Below are positions 1 to 12,743 of a stretch of 64,000 bases of DNA, one piece after another. A program made the translations under genes and the position numbers. The stretch spans positions 118,951,225 through 119,015,224 of the forward strand of contig NC_068937.1 of the NCBI RefSeq assembly GCF_016801865.2, read 5' to 3'. This DNA comes from Culex pipiens pallens. Lineage: Eukaryota > Arthropoda > Insecta > Diptera > Culicidae. The notes under the pieces were generated by a model. That model saw only the letters and a program-made list of their open reading frames with translations. It made no database searches and was not told the origin of the DNA. Numbering within the stretch: position 1 is the stretch's first letter; the number at the start of each line of letters is the position of its first letter.

Positions 1-888
1 CAAATAAACATGATTGGTGCTCGTGTCGGTGTCAAGACCAGTAATTTATCTTTAAACAGCTTTTGGATTTAAAAGCCAACAAAGGCCTACAATGTTTCAA
101 AAACATAGTATTGATTGAATGTAATACTTATTGAGAAAGCTGTCCTAATCAATCCTATCTTGCGAAAGTAATGCTAAAACTTTATCAGTTTCACCAGTTC
201 CTGATGTCTGATGACATTTCTTGACACAAAATCTGTCACCATTCCGAGATTTAATATTACCATATTTTTTTCTGTTGTATCGGACCTTTAAACAAAACTC
301 AAGATTATTGCTAATTTTACAAAAAAATATTGCTAAAATGTAAGAAAGAAACCAACTGGTTGAAGTTGGACTAAGAAACGTTCAACTTTGGCTGGTAAGG
401 ATTTTTTGAGTCATGCCCAGGGTTGTTAAAATATCAAAATATCAACTATCAGCAACTACAATTATCCCGCCTGAATATTCATGCCTCAAATATAACTGCT
501 CTTCTCTCCCTAATGAAAATCTCAGCGCCGAACATAGCCGAACAAGTTTTCGTGTTCACACACTCGCGATTGACATTTTCCTTTTCTCTCTCATTCCCGC
601 TTGCACGATTATCCAACCCTCACAGCGTTTAACCATAAAAGCCGTCACAAAACCAATTTCTGCAAGCGCAGTTTTATGGGACGTCATGCGTGGTCGGTTT
701 TCCAAAAAACAAAAAAGTTAAAAAATTTAAATTACAGGCCACACATTCAAGATTTGAATGAAAAAAGTTTTTAATGTTACACCTGTCCAGTTGTTTTGCA
801 ATCATAAGATTCCAAAATTTCTAAGTATTGACGAAAATTTTAGTTTGTCCGTGTCTGTCACGGGTGACCATGAACGGCCATGATCAAC
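1..888. other. Non-coding stretch, no gene seen
   Basis: AT-rich sequence with only short chance reading frames, none with a recognisable domain or splice context. Nothing supports a gene or a defined repeat here. Confidence 0.6.
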
Positions 889-889
889 G

Positions 890-1545
890 ACGACCAACAT
901 TTTCAAAACTTTTTTTCGTAAAATCGCGATAACTCGTGATGTTTATAAGCAAACCCCTTATGTCTATATATCAAATTTTTTGTAATTGTCTGCTCTACAA
1001 CTTTGTGGAACACTGTTACACTCTAAAAAATAACCCTGCAAAGTTAGAAAAAACACGACATTTTAAAATGAAAAAAATTGTTCTAAATGAAAAAATGACC
1101 CTTCTGGGTTAATGTAGATTCGAAAAGGACATTAAATTTCCCATAAAATGACATGTTCCAAAAATTTTTACAGTCGTGTAACAGAAAATGGGAGAATTTT
1201 TAATTTTTTATGTTTTTTTTAAATGAAAAATACGTTTTTCGGAATTCTGAGTACGTCATCAAATCGGGCGTCTAATTTTACATAAAAGTCCCTTTGACAC
1301 CAAATTTCTATCTCATCACCGTTTCAGGCTGCAAATTATTGAAAAACACCTCTTTTTTCGCATGTTCAAAAATGGAAGGGGTCGTACCGCCCCTCCATCA
1401 CGAGATATCAAAAAACGGACCTCGGATTCGTGATCAGGGACAAAAGTTACCCCTTAGTATAAAGTTTCACGCAAATCTAAGAGGGGTCGGGGCAACTTTT
1501 CCCGATTTCGTGTGAGTTGGTAGAGAATTACCCTGCTACTTTTTA
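890..1545 (+). repeat. Interspersed repeat family I, copy 1
   Basis: This block aligns by eye with a second, interrupted copy at about 36040-36435 plus 37577-37700. Shared landmarks in the same order are a TTTTTCGT start followed by 'gataactcg', the phrase 'acattaaatttcc', and a distal block containing 'ttcgtgatcaggga', 'aaagtttcacg' and 'gaggggtcggg'. It has no coding capacity and I cannot assign a transposon class. Ends are approximate because no terminal inverted repeat or target duplication was found. Confidence 0.6.
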
Positions 1546-1740
1546 CTTTTCTCAAGTTATATAAATATTTATAAATATGTTTAAGAGGATGAAAATGGCG
1601 GTTATTAACCATCAAAGGCAAAAATTATTAGGTGGTGTTTATAATGTTTTAGAAAATGTCTTTAAAACATCATTGAACAAAATAACTTTATTTTTGGATG
1701 TATTACCGAATTGGGAATCAGAAACTACCTGTCTAAATTC

Positions 1741-2157
1741 CGTCGTGAAGCTTCTTACTTTTCCTTTTATTCCCGAACGATGAGATAGCCTTCTTTTCTT
1801 TATCGAAAATAACAGATGGGAAAATTAATAACTTTCAATACCAGCGCTGAAAAGTTCTACTTTTCAGCACTGAAATGGGTGCTAAAAAGTTGAAATTTTC
1901 AGCACTAGTTTCGAAAAGTAACATTTTTCAATATTTGTTAGATTAAAATGGTGACACATTGATGTTTGACACAAAATTCCTTTCAAAAGACGTTTTTCGG
2001 AATTGCAAAAAAAATGGTAAGCAAATTATTGCAAAACTTGAGTTTTTCAGCACTCCTCGTATTTATCCAGCTTGGTAAACCTTGTTAAATAAATGTACGA
2101 CTCGTGCTGAAAAAATCTTCTTTTTGCAACTTGTTGCATAAACTACTATTACTTTTT
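1741..2157 (+). repeat. GTGCTGAAAAGTT palindromic repeat family, copy A
   Basis: Aligns over its length with copy B (18403-18832) and in part with copy C (35784-35913). Family marks are stacked short palindromes around CTGAAAAGT/ACTTTTCAG, then a stretch containing 'tgtacgactcgtgctgaaaaa', and a shared right end with 'gcaacttgttgcataaacta'. No protein is encoded. It is probably a non-autonomous element or satellite-like mobile repeat; class unknown. Confidence 0.65.
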
Positions 2158-4354
2158 TGTCTTCACAAAGTTCACAAAATTTCCCTCTATGAGTCTAAGA
2201 AACTTTAAAAATAAGATCTTGTAGCTTTCAAAGGTTTCTTTAAACTTTCTTCTTTCTTGTTTCTAAAAAAATATAATTTCAACGCATTTGACAAGTCTAT
2301 AAAAACTACATTAAATTGAACACAAAATAAATAAAAAAAAATCATTCCACAGAATAAAACGAAATCAGACTTTAGAAGCTGCTCACATCCATCAAAACTG
2401 CGTGACGACCGTCCTCGATTAACACATTACGATTAAAGTGATGAGCTAACCGGTAGGTCAGCTCGCAACGAATAAACACCGCACTGAAACGGTAAAAGCG
2501 TTTATCGGTTTTATCTGTTTCTGGTTGGAAAATGACCAATGAAAAACCACGAAATGCTTTTTTTGCCCCTCTGGTAGAGACTGGTTTCAATGGAGACGCA
2601 CGATGGTTCTCGAGTTTGATGATCGGCAACGCAACATTGTGTGTTTATTCATTTTGCGTTGAGGGTGTCTTTTTCTTTAATTTAGTTGGCTTTAATTTGT
2701 TTTATTTTTTCCTCCTCTTGCTATTATTGTCGTTTTCCGCCAGCCAACTAAATGCTGTTTATTATTTCCAGTCGCCCTGCCTTTTCCCGCGAGTTGGAAA
2801 TTAAACTATTTAATTAACTTTGCTACGCGCCACCCTGTCCTGCCTCCCCTCCTATTGCCTCGTTTTGACTCTCCAGAGTCTGTCGAATGTTTGTCGATAT
2901 GCAAAACCGGTGGCAGCTGAGCTCTGTGGCCGACCAAAGCTGATTATCCCGCACGTGTTTTCGCCGCAGACCGTGTAGCTTGTTTGCAGAATTTGGAACA
3001 GATTTTGTAATTTTGTGCCGTAAAACACTTTTTTTAATTCCATTTGACCAACAGAAATTGCATCATTTGCGCTAGCGGGATAAGTTCAACTAGATTGTGG
3101 AATGGTTTATTCTGTTTGGTGAAATGGTGGATGTAATAAAATTTAATGTTTTGGGATTAAGGATGTCAATATCAAATGAGATTTCTTGCGTCTCTTACCA
3201 CCGACTTGTTGGTGTACAATGCATTATAGAGTTAACATCTCCAATTATAGGAATTTAAAAAAAAAACTGTACATTTCAACACATTCAGTACGTTTTTGTT
3301 ATCCCCATACTTTTGATATATTTTACTCAAGTTAGAGGTTTAGTCATGTATTCTATGGCAAAATACTGTTGTAGATTATTACTCATATAAAAATGCCAAA
3401 TGCCTCCTCCGTTCACAACTCAATTATTACGCACCGTAAAACTCATAACTCAGAAGGGCTAACCTTGGGTATGCAACCTAAATAGCTTCAGATCATTTCT
3501 AATTAGCGGCGAACTGCCGTGTGGGACTTGAAATAACCACGTGGTTTAAGGACTGTGTCAACCATGTCACCACCACCCAGAAGGTGGCCCACCACCAAGA
3601 GCAAAAAATGTGAACGCTCCCCGCGCGACAAGACGAATTTTATGGCCGTCGTTTATGTCTTTTGTGATTTCGGCTCGCAAGGTTTTATTGGCATATGAAA
3701 ATATTTTCAACCCAACCAACGGCGGTGACGACTTCCTTCCCCACTCCTTCGGATTTTCTCAGCTGGGAAACGCCACTCAAGGAAAATCTAAACTATGTTT
3801 GTGATCAGTGTCAGTGTTGTGAGGAGACCACCAACTGACACCCTGGCACAATGGGAAGTTATATCGTTAAAAGGTCAAAATGTCTTCTGTCAACCAATTC
3901 CAAATATTCAATCGTGATTTTTTTGTATGAAGTACAGACATAAAAATCAAAAATTTAATAAAATTGATTCTTGTCCACTGTAATCCCAACTTAGTCACAC
4001 CTTGGTCAATCCGTCCATCCTCGTCGTGACCGATGCTCGATAGACCGGATCGTCTTCATTCGACCGAAGAACCCTGGCTTAAAGACGATCGCCTTCACCG
4101 TCCATCACCTAGAAATCTGTAACGCCGCTCTCGAAGAGGGGAAAAGTGGATGAAGATGATGATTAAAACAAATAACCCCCGTCTTCTTAGCATTATGGTA
4201 GACTATTAAATGTTTCTTTCTAAGCCATGCGGACGCGATCTTTGCCGGTCCCGAACCTCACTCGTTCGCACAAACTTGGCCATGTCCGAACTGCGGTGAA
4301 GAATCGTAAAGTTGTTTTGTAACGATTACCATCAGGGTACTCTTTAGGGGTTCC
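2158..4354. other. Non-coding stretch, no gene seen
   Basis: Mixed sequence, somewhat less AT-rich between 3540 and 4150. I see no splice-bounded coding segment, RNA gene or clear repeat. Confidence 0.55.
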
Positions 4355-4830
4355 ATTTTCATTTTTGAAGGGCCAAACATTCATTATTACACCCTTTAGA
4401 AATGTCAGCCTCGATTCAAAAAAAAAATTGTTCTCGGAACGATCGGAAAATTTCACAAATGTTTCATTTTTTAACATTGAACATCGAACCATTAGTTGCT
4501 GAGACATCGGCATTAAAAAATAGACGTTTTTTTAGTCTCATCCAAACAGGGTGAAACTTAGAAAACTTCGATTTTTCTGTTTCTTTTTCTTCAAACCGAT
4601 ATATCTCAGCAACCAGAGGTTCAATCTTCAATATCTCTAAGACAATTTTATAACAATTTATTTGAACTTAAAAAAAATCAGAAATGGTCACTTATGGTCA
4701 CTAATTTAAACATCGAAAAACTGCAAATATTTCGCTGAAATCAATGTTTCGGTGGCTATATCTTCAAAACCAGGCACATCTACAAAAAATCGAAATTTAC
4801 CTAAAAAATTAGGTATTTCAATATATTTGA
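4355..4830 (+). repeat. Diverged remnant of the long foldback family
   Basis: Matches the loop and inner right arm of the foldbacks at 43904-45835 and 45980-47908. Shared pieces in order are 'gggccaaacatt' next to a short ATTAC-rich loop, 'cggaaaatttcac' followed by 'atgtttcat', 'gttgctgaga', the 'tctcagcaac' segment, and the 'ggtggctatatctt' segment. The left arm is missing here and the sequence is clearly more diverged than the two palindromic copies, so this is an older, deleted insertion. Confidence 0.6.
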
Positions 4831-5373
4831 AATTTCTATTTTTCCAAAAATCACTATAAGTTAGATCCACGAGAACAAAAATTACGAAAAACCATACATT
4901 TTTGACAGATTGCTCAAACGAAACTATAACAACGTTTTTGCCTAGGTATTTTAAAAGTTTTATAGAAAACCTAGATGTATGGGTATCAAAAGATTGGAAA
5001 TTGTATGCCCTTTCCGATGCCACATAGGTTGACTTGTGAATTGTGGACCGGTTCGGATGCCGGCGGATTTTCCGACGACATAATTCCGGGTTGGTACGAG
5101 ATTCCAACGAAAAATCTATTCTAGCGATACAAAGACCCCCAAAACGGTGTTATACCCACTCCAGAATGTTTATTTAGCAATTCTATGGTAATATTTTGAC
5201 AATTAGTTAAATTAAAAGTTTTATATAGAATTTCCAGAATTATGTAAAATATTTAGGAAACTTTATATTCAATCCTAATTTTTTTGTTAATCAGTCATGG
5301 ATGCCTATTTGGAGTTGGGAGACTGGATTTATGGTGATTTGTCAACAAATAACATTATTTATGTAAATTTTTC

Positions 5374-5602
5374 GAAAGGTGTACAAACTTTTTTTGCACC
5401 TTTTTTGATTTCTGTAATAGTATTTATTATATAACTTTTTATGGAAATCATCTTTTCATGAGCTTTTTGTAGCAAAATGTTCTGCATGAGTTTCTGAACA
5501 AAACGTAGTACTAGGTTTCTGTCAAACTTTAAATTGTTTACATGTTTCATCACAAAATGTGCATAGTGCCCAAGGGGTGTAAATACTTTTTTACATACTG
5601 TA
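5374..5602 (-). mobile_element. Possible Tc1-like DNA transposon relic
   Basis: Read on the minus strand, the block begins TACAGTATGTAAAAAAGTA and continues into 'tttacacccc', which resembles the terminal repeat of Tc1-type elements next to a TA target. The other side carries 'ggtgtacaaactttttttgcacc', a partial counterpart. A short minus-strand frame crosses it but shows no transposase motif that I recognise. The left end is not resolved. Confidence 0.35.
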
Positions 5603-5621
5603 TACATAACAGTTCTTTTGA

Positions 5622-5663
5622 AGCGTGCTGAGTTAAATGCGTTGAAGCGTGCTGAGTTATATG
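5622..5663. repeat. Two-copy short tandem repeat
   Basis: The motif 'gaagcgtgctgagtta' occurs twice, about 21-23 bp apart. A local duplication with no apparent function. Confidence 0.6.
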
Positions 5664-8600
5664 GGTTATTTATATGTAAAACTCAAGTTGGAACATTGCT
5701 CTAATTGGAATTGAATACCTACTATCTATGATACCTACCCATGATTACGTCTCAAAATTTCTTGTTCTTTATTAGAACTTCTAATTAGGTTTTTTATGAT
5801 TAATTATTTAGAATTAGGCACATCTTAAAATTGGTCTATGACTTTGGAATACTATCTTCTATAAATGACCTAGGAGTCATCCCATAAAAAATAAGAACCT
5901 AAAATAATCTATGTTTTTTTTAATGTTGGTGCATCTTGCATCTGCTTCAGCTTTTATCATGATGCTGCTTAACAAAAAGTTGATTCCATAAACTTTTGAA
6001 AATATGAAATAAGGTAAGATAATGAAACCATTTCATAAAACAACACATTTACTAAAATTATTTGTTTTTATTTTTTCGATTTGATTACTTCAACCAATCT
6101 TCAACATTTTTTTTCCAAAATTTATCTTTTCATAAATTATTACCATTTTCGATCTCTTTCTAATCGAACACATCCCAAACACGATCGACAGCAATAACAT
6201 TGACATTAGTTGATTACGCCCCACCAGGCGAGCTTAAAATAACACCCCAAGGCAATTTTAACCCAAATTAATTCACTCCAGCTGGACCCCCGAGCGGAGA
6301 CTTTCATTGAGTGAAGCCAAACCAGCTAAATCCAGCATCTGTCCCGCCCTAAAATTAGCACCTCGTTCGACAAATGCTTATTTTGCCAAAAACGCGCTGG
6401 CGTCACACGATTGCCGCGGCATTGATTGGAAATTCGAGTTACATGTTTTGAGTATACTTGCGGTTGATGGTGTTATTTTTTGCTGGTTGAAACGATTTTA
6501 ATTGAGAACGGTAGGAAAATTTTGCCAACCTGCGCTGAGAATGAGAATATAAATAAGTCTCTCGCGTACAGTCGCTCTTGAAGGGTAGGTGACCCTATTT
6601 TTGAAATTTTATTATTTTTAAAATATTTTGATCAAGAATATCATAGAGATTTTAAAAAGGATTTTTGTGTTTTAGTCTAACTTATTATTTTGGTCACCAT
6701 AAAAAAAGCTTGCTCAAATTTCTTGTGTTATTCAGGTTGATATTTCCCGGGCGCATGCGTCTCTGACTATGTTTTGCATCACAATATTTCATTATTCCCT
6801 CAAATCTGCCACCTCCCAAGTCGAAAAATTCCCATTCTCCTCGCGTCCTGCGAATTTCAAGTCAAACACATGTTTTGCCGTTTTGGTTACGGTTTTGGTT
6901 TAAGTGTTGATATTATGACGTGGAATTTCGTAATAGGGCAGGTTTAGCTCATTTTTTTTTCATCTTTAGCGATAGTGATTTGAAATCCATTTCCGTGTTT
7001 TGTATTTGTTTCACTATTAGATTTTGTTTTATAAAACTTATAACTTATAAAACTTTGAACAAAATTAAATACTTCAGCATGATAATATCCATACTGGATT
7101 CAAGTAAAAGCCCGGAAGCATCCACAATACATTTAATTTCCACCCCATTGGACCGTGCTTTGCACAGTCCACTGAGTTTGGGCTGAACTATCAATCAATC
7201 ATTGGCCATACAACAGACGACTAATTAAATCAATCAAAAACCAGTCAGTCAGACAATCACACAGATTGCCGCCGCCGTGTGAAAGGTCCATTAGCAGCCG
7301 GCAGAAGTTGGTGAGCGGAGTCGGTTCTCGATTCATGATGATTCAGAGATTTATAATGCACCTCACTTTTATGCGATTCTGTTGTTGTTTTGTCGTTTAT
7401 AGTTATGAATCATAAGTTGGTTTTTTTGGATTAACTTTCACCAACAGCGTAGGATATTTAATAACCCATAAAGTTTGTTGTTCAAATCAAAATTTCCAAA
7501 GCAATATTTTATTTTAATCACTGTAGCTAACTAAAATATTTTATACAAATTTATCTTTAACAATAAATCAAATCTCCAGCATAATTATGGAGACCAACAA
7601 TTAACAATACAAGAGCAAACGCAATACTTTATCTTTAGGAAAATTAAAAAAAAAATCACTTCATAAACAAAGCCAAACTGTTGGAGGAGGTCACGGGGGT
7701 GGATTTACATTCCTGGCGTGCCCCATGTCTGTTCCGTGGCTATGACACGACGAAGACGTCAGACAGGGTCCTGCTGCATTGTGTGTGTCCCGTTCTATTG
7801 CCAACGAACCAACTAATGACGCGGATTATTGCGAAACTCGCGCCCGGCTCGTTTGACGAACCGGGGACCATGTCTTGTAATTAATTTCGCTTGGCTCGTT
7901 AGCCTCCGCCGTGGAATAGATATCACACTCGGACTGCAGTAAATGTTTACGCCGTGATGGTGGTGGTGATGGTCATTTTTGTATACTGTGGGTAGTAGAT
8001 AACTAAGTTCTGAAAGAAATCGGATTGCGTCAAAACGGTTTCCCAAGATAACGACGTTGCGGCGTTTTCGTCGTAATCGATTTCACTCTAGTGCGTTGGA
8101 TGAGGATAATTTCGTCATCGATAACTGACCAAGACAGATATAATTTTCATGTTGCTGCATAACTTGCATCACATCGATAAAAGTTCAAATCTTTCGCCTA
8201 GAATCGATTAAAAGATTTTGATTTTAGTTTGCTTTTAGTCATGTAACAGATTCTTATTAGCAGATGAACAACTAATATCAACAAACATTATACAATTTTT
8301 CTATTAAAAGTACTGCAGCCAGTCAACCCCCAGTCTCAACCAGATTCAGCTGAGAACTTGTGACATTAACCATTGACAGCTGAGCGGTCTTGTCATCTTG
8401 ATCGAGCAATATACGAAAAGCAATGCCAAAAACGTGTTTCAACTAGAAAAATCTACTCAAAACATTGCCTAAGCCGGTGAAGAAAATTGCTTTCGAACGA
8501 AGTTTTTCGTTATTTTTTCAATTTACATATTTCCTCGCGTGGATTTATATGCCTTGCGTGAGTTGACCATTTTTCGCGCTCAGTTTCACAGTTGGACGCG

Positions 8601-9020
8601 CAAATGACGGCGTCGAAGTTTGCGACGTCGGGCGGTGGCGTCGTCGGCGTGCAAGAAAGCGGGAACATATTTTTAAAATATCAGGCCGTTTTCATGCTAG
8701 CCGGAAAAAACTACCCCCTTCGGCGTTGTCGTCGGCTGGCGTTGGTCGTTTGCGCTTTTCAAGAGACTTTGGGACGCGAGAGCAACTCAGCTGTTGTGGA
8801 GCGAACGGCAGTGAGAGAGAAAGTGAGCTACCGTCACAATAAGTAAATTAATAACAAGAAATCATGAATCTTCCTTTTTTACTGTCACAAGAATTTGTGC
8901 AATGATACGCATTTTTTTAATGCCAAAATTTGGTCAGCAAATTACCGATGAGTTCTTATTCATTAATATGTTATTTCAGTATTCAGAACTATAATTATGA
9001 ATCTTGAAAGAAAAAATGAT
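5664..9020. other. Non-coding stretch, no gene seen
   Basis: No convincing coding sequence. A CACCATCACC-type simple tract near 7950-7972 gives a spurious histidine run on the minus strand. A GC-richer patch at 8570-8840 has a short frame without any recognised domain. Confidence 0.5.
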
Positions 9021-9026
9021 TTTTCC

Positions 9027-9124
9027 AGCACGAGTCGTACATTTCTAGAGTTTTTCTTTTTTTTTTTTTTTTTTGATTAGGTCCTATAAACATATGAAAG
9101 ACAATAATTTATCGGTCCTTTAAA
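9027..9124. repeat. Fragmentary repeats: GCACGAGTCGTAC piece and AGGTCCTATAA hairpin
   Basis: 'agcacgagtcgtacat' at about 9029 matches, in reverse, the GTGCTGAAAAGTT repeat family. It is followed by a long T run and by an imperfect hairpin from 'aggtcctataa' to 'tttatcggtcctt', which is a diverged version of the perfect hairpin at 41440-41486. Confidence 0.5.
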
Positions 9125-10068
9125 AAAAAAACTCTGGATTTATCCAACCAGTCTCACCGATTACATTTTCAATCTTTTTTGTGACACACCAGAGAAAGTA
9201 TGCTTTTCATATCAATGAATGTGAGATTTTCAAAAATAAATCAAAGAGCCAACCATATGTTTTTCATTTCAGAGCAATACTCTTGGCGAAAAACGATTTT
9301 CATTTTTTTGATTTTCCGATGTTTTTCTATGCGATATCACTCCGTTGAGGTCCACATGGCAAAATCAGGTGGAAATTTGATTTTCTAAAAAAAATCAAGC
9401 AAAAGCACCGTCAAAGCAAAAAAATGGTATTTTAAAATTAAAATGCAATTGGACTCAGAGTTAATTACAATTTTAAGGTGAAAGATATTTAATTCAAAGG
9501 TTTTATTTTACCCTAGATATAATTAAAAATTTCGAATTTAAAAAGGAAAAGTGTATGGTATAACCGGGTACTCCCCATGAGAAAGCGAAAATAGTGTACA
9601 TATTCGATCCGACCCTGGGTTTTTGAGATATGGCTTTTGCTGAATTGAAAATTAAAAATTATGAAAACGAGTTTTTCTGAGTGTTCTGAGTGTGATAATA
9701 TTTCGTTATTTTTTTCATATCTTTTATGTCTAAAACATTATTGCCGAATTTCAAACTCTCGCCCAACTTTTCAAAAGGACCCAAAATGTATTACTTGGCC
9801 ATATTAGGGTGCGGAAAAACTAATCAATCAAGCTCATATTTGGGATTTGAGATCGATACACATAGGGGATCATGCCCTGAAATGTCCGCAAATCGTCATG
9901 TGAAAAGTGACAGTCCTTAACTTTACGTTCGACTTTGTCAAACTCATTAAAAAGTGTCAAACTAAAAACTGTACGAAAAGTGACAGTAACTTGAACATTT
10001 CTGACGTGTCACTTGTCAATGAGATAGTGCGTTTTTAGTTTTTCCCGAAATTCTTGGTTAAATCAATC

Positions 10069-10125
10069 GGTCTCTCATGAACGAGAGAGAAAAGGCTCGC
10101 TCTATTTCGATTTTTTCTCTCTCGG
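10069..10125. promoter_or_regulatory. GAGA/CTCT inverted-repeat cluster upstream of the Calx leader
   Basis: CGAGAGAGAAAA at 10082-10093 faces TTTTCTCTCTCG at 10113-10124, with further CTCTC sites nearby. In dipterans GAGA-type repeats bind Trl/GAGA factor at promoters. That this is such an element is inference from the motif and from its position about 2.7 kb upstream of the Calx start codon. Confidence 0.35.
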
Positions 10126-10229
10126 GGATTACTCAGTAAAACTCTTTTGATGAAGATACTTTACAATTAGAAACTTTTTTTTCAAAACCTGTCCCCTGTA
10201 CGGTCTTGGCGAGTAGCGCCACTCATTAG

Positions 10230-10560
10230 TACAACCTCAACCGTTTGCTCAGTTCCGCTCTCTTTCTCTCGATCTCGTGCGGCCAGCTTCTCGCTCATAT
10301 CACGCGCGTGAGAACTTTTCGAACGACGCGCACGGCTTTTCACGCGCACGTACCTAACCCTAAAGCCGCACCAAACCACGGGTCCGTCCGTCCGGATATT
10401 TTTAGTTCACTGTACGGTGCTCTCGAGTAAAGGTGGCGCGGCTCCTGGCTCGCGCGGTTCGGTTTCGGTTCGGGTTTTTGGCGGGTGTTTGCGACGACGA
10501 CTTCCGAGTCTGGCTTTTTGGTGGGTGACAACCGTGAGTGAGAGAGAAAGGTGAGGAAGC
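10230..10560 (+). promoter_or_regulatory. Candidate Calx promoter and first non-coding exon
   Basis: A CpG- and CTCT-rich block in an AT-rich background. TCAGTT at 10249-10254 fits the arthropod initiator consensus (A at 10251), but I found no matching DPE or TATA box at the expected spacing. Candidate splice donors follow at 10534 (GTGAGT) and 10551 (GTGAGG). Together with the acceptor ending at 11150 this suggests a short non-coding first exon and a first intron of about 0.6 kb. Exon limits are predictions. Confidence 0.35.
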
Positions 10561-11129
10561 GGGATGGTGAGAAAGTGAGCGTTGTGCTTTCTTCACCGTC
10601 GCTGGCGAAATTCTTTTCGTTTGACCCCGGGGAGGTTCCTCCGATCGATCGCGATCGATTGTGGCGGGATTTTTCTTTTGTTTTCGATCGCGCGGACGTC
10701 TGAGTTTTTGGGTATTGTTTTTGTTTACCGACCGTGACTTTGGTGGATGTTTTTTGTTTGTTTTTTGTGTAAACACGGTACATACGTTGCGGATTATTTT
10801 TCATCACGAATAAGTTTTTTAATCGGCGCTCAAATTAGTGCGAGAGAAAACCAAAAGAAAATGTCTGATTAGCGCGTGTGCGAAGAAAAAATTATTTTTA
10901 ATGAGGACCATGAGTTGATCTTTTGGCTCTACCGGGGGAAATATCAGGGCCTCTCGAGTGCGTGCCCGTGCGTGACACCTGCGAAGCAGGTGGAAGTGAG
11001 AATAGGAGGGAAAGAGAGAGAAAGAGAGAGTGTTAGAAAATGGTGTGACACATGTAGAATACTATTTGGATTTGAAACCCCCGAAAAAAAAAAATGTCAG
11101 AGAAAAATGTGCGATTTATTTTTGATTTT

Positions 11130-11150
11130 CCTTCTCTCTTTTCTCCGCAG
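11130..11150 (+). other. Predicted 3' splice site in the 5' leader
   Basis: A pyrimidine tract (CCTTCTCTCTTTTCTCCGCAG) ends in AG at 11149-11150 and is followed by a purine-rich leader. It is the best acceptor between the promoter-like block and the Calx start codon, so a leader exon probably begins at 11151. Confidence 0.45.
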
Positions 11151-11582
11151 GAAAGACATCACCAAACAGATGGATTCAAATTACCACACGTCGAAATTAA
11201 AGCACGCAAAAAAGTGAGCACGGTGAAAAGCAAGGAATAAGAAAAAAAAACCAAGAAGCAACAAGCGGAGCAGAAAAAGAACAACAACAGCAAGAAGCGA
11301 GAGCTAAACTAAAATTAAATCAACGTTCTCTCTCTCCGCTGTGGCGTGGCGCGGTGACCGCGTGTGTCACACCGCGAGAGAGAGTATAAGATCACGCGCG
11401 CGCCTCAAGTGAGAGATCGTGAGTGAGCGAGTGAGCAGCGAGAAAGGTTTATGTGTGTGAGTGTGTGAGAGTGACAGTGCGAGGGGGTGGCGCGCAGCGA
11501 CGTTAGGAGAAAGCGAAAAAATAGTTGAAATTTATCTAAGAATAGTTTGTTTGGCCACTTCTGGGCAAGAAAAAAATCTATA

Positions 11583-11650
11583 ATGGCGGGAAGAGCTGTG
11601 TGTATAGAAATTTCCTAATGTTTCACTGCTCTGGCGTGTTTTTATTATGA
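11583..11650 (+). other. Pair of overlapping upstream ORFs
   Basis: An 11-codon ORF (11583-11618) ends in TAATG, so its stop overlaps the start of a 10-codon ORF (11618-11650) by one base. If this leader is transcribed as one exon, the arrangement could allow termination-reinitiation upstream of Calx. The peptides look like no known family. Confidence 0.3.
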
Positions 11651-12062
11651 GAAAATGTGTGATCACGAAAAATAAGAATCCGTTTTCTCGTGTACTGACA
11701 AGAAGAACGTGTGTGTATTTTTAGTAGCGATCACACTTTTTTGCAGTGTAACGAAAAGAGCGTCTAGCCTGAGAGTGTCAAAATTGAGTGATTTTTTTCC
11801 TTCAGTGATGAAATATCCTTCACAGGTCAGCTAATCCGGTGAAGTTATTTGATGCAAAGAGCAAGCAGAAGAAGTGACAGTGCTTGAAAAAGCGGCTCCA
11901 GCTGTCAAAAGTGTCAACCGGCCCCACCGTCGTGAGGGCGCCACCTGTTCAACATAGAGTGCTGTGCTCGCACAAATGTGTGATTGATCCGAGAGAAGAA
12001 GAAGAGGAAGCAATAAGAAGAAAACGAAGTTAAGAAGAGTATCGAAACACGTGGAATTCGCT

Positions 12063-12125
12063 ATGGAAGGCACAGGATTTGCACGTGATCATTCTGCCGA
12101 ATGTGAAGCCGGCAGTCGCAGTTAG
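12063..12125 (+). other. Upstream ORF of 20 codons in the Calx leader
   Basis: ATG with G at +4, then 20 sense codons and TAG. It lies about 720 nt upstream of the Calx start. The only support is its position in the leader. Confidence 0.3.
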
Positions 12126-12710
12126 CAGCACTGCTTCCGGTCCAGCGTTCGCTCCATTCTCGAAAACTATTTTATCTCTGCACAACAACATCAGTCTTAT
12201 CTAAACTGTCAGATCTAACCGAAAGATCCCTTCTGCCGAAAGCGACGAAACCACCGTTGTACCGTTCACCGGGAATAATTGCGTAAAACAAAACTCCAAC
12301 CGTAATTGACCACCGGCATCGACACGGCAAAGACCGGCACCCTTCTCCAGCCTCGCATCCGACCGATAAACGTATCTGCAGGTCAGCCCAGTAGCTCAGC
12401 TCCGGACTCAGGAAAACCTCCAAACTGCCACCACCAGCTCCGGGATCTTCCGAAGGCTTCGCGCGTTGGCACCAGTAGTAGTACTAGCAGTAGCGGGCAT
12501 AGCACTAAACTTGTAACTTGTTCTGCAACGCATCCATCGCAACGTGTGTGTGTTTTGTACATTGGGCAGCACCTCTCATCCTCTCTTTATCTATTGTTCT
12601 CTCCTTCGAGTGTGTAAGGCAGGTGTGAGCGTTTGTTTGGTGTTCGGGGTTTGCTTCCAGTAGTCAATATAGTCTTGCGTATCTCATCCCGATCGTTTGT
12701 GGGTGGTTTT

Positions 12711-12743
12711 ATGGTAGTAGTATCGGCTACACAGCTTCACTAA
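12711..12743 (+). other. Upstream ORF of 10 codons close to the Calx start
   Basis: ATGGTAGTAGTATCGG... runs 10 codons to TAA, ending 105 nt before the Calx ATG. It lies downstream of the candidate leader acceptor at 12660, so it would be kept in most splice forms. Confidence 0.35.

Noticed and set aside
7813..8046. Minus-strand frame with a run of six histidines
   Set aside because: It comes from a short GTG/ATG simple repeat; there is no other domain or splice support.
10340..10807. Overlapping Arg/Lys/Ser-rich frames on the minus strand
   Set aside because: Composition follows the CpG- and CTCT-rich promoter island; two frames overlap each other and neither has a recognisable domain.
12306..12617. 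103-residue frame just upstream of Calx
   Set aside because: It begins at TTG rather than ATG, is low-complexity Ser/Thr in its latter half, and lies in the leader. Not a credible coding exon.
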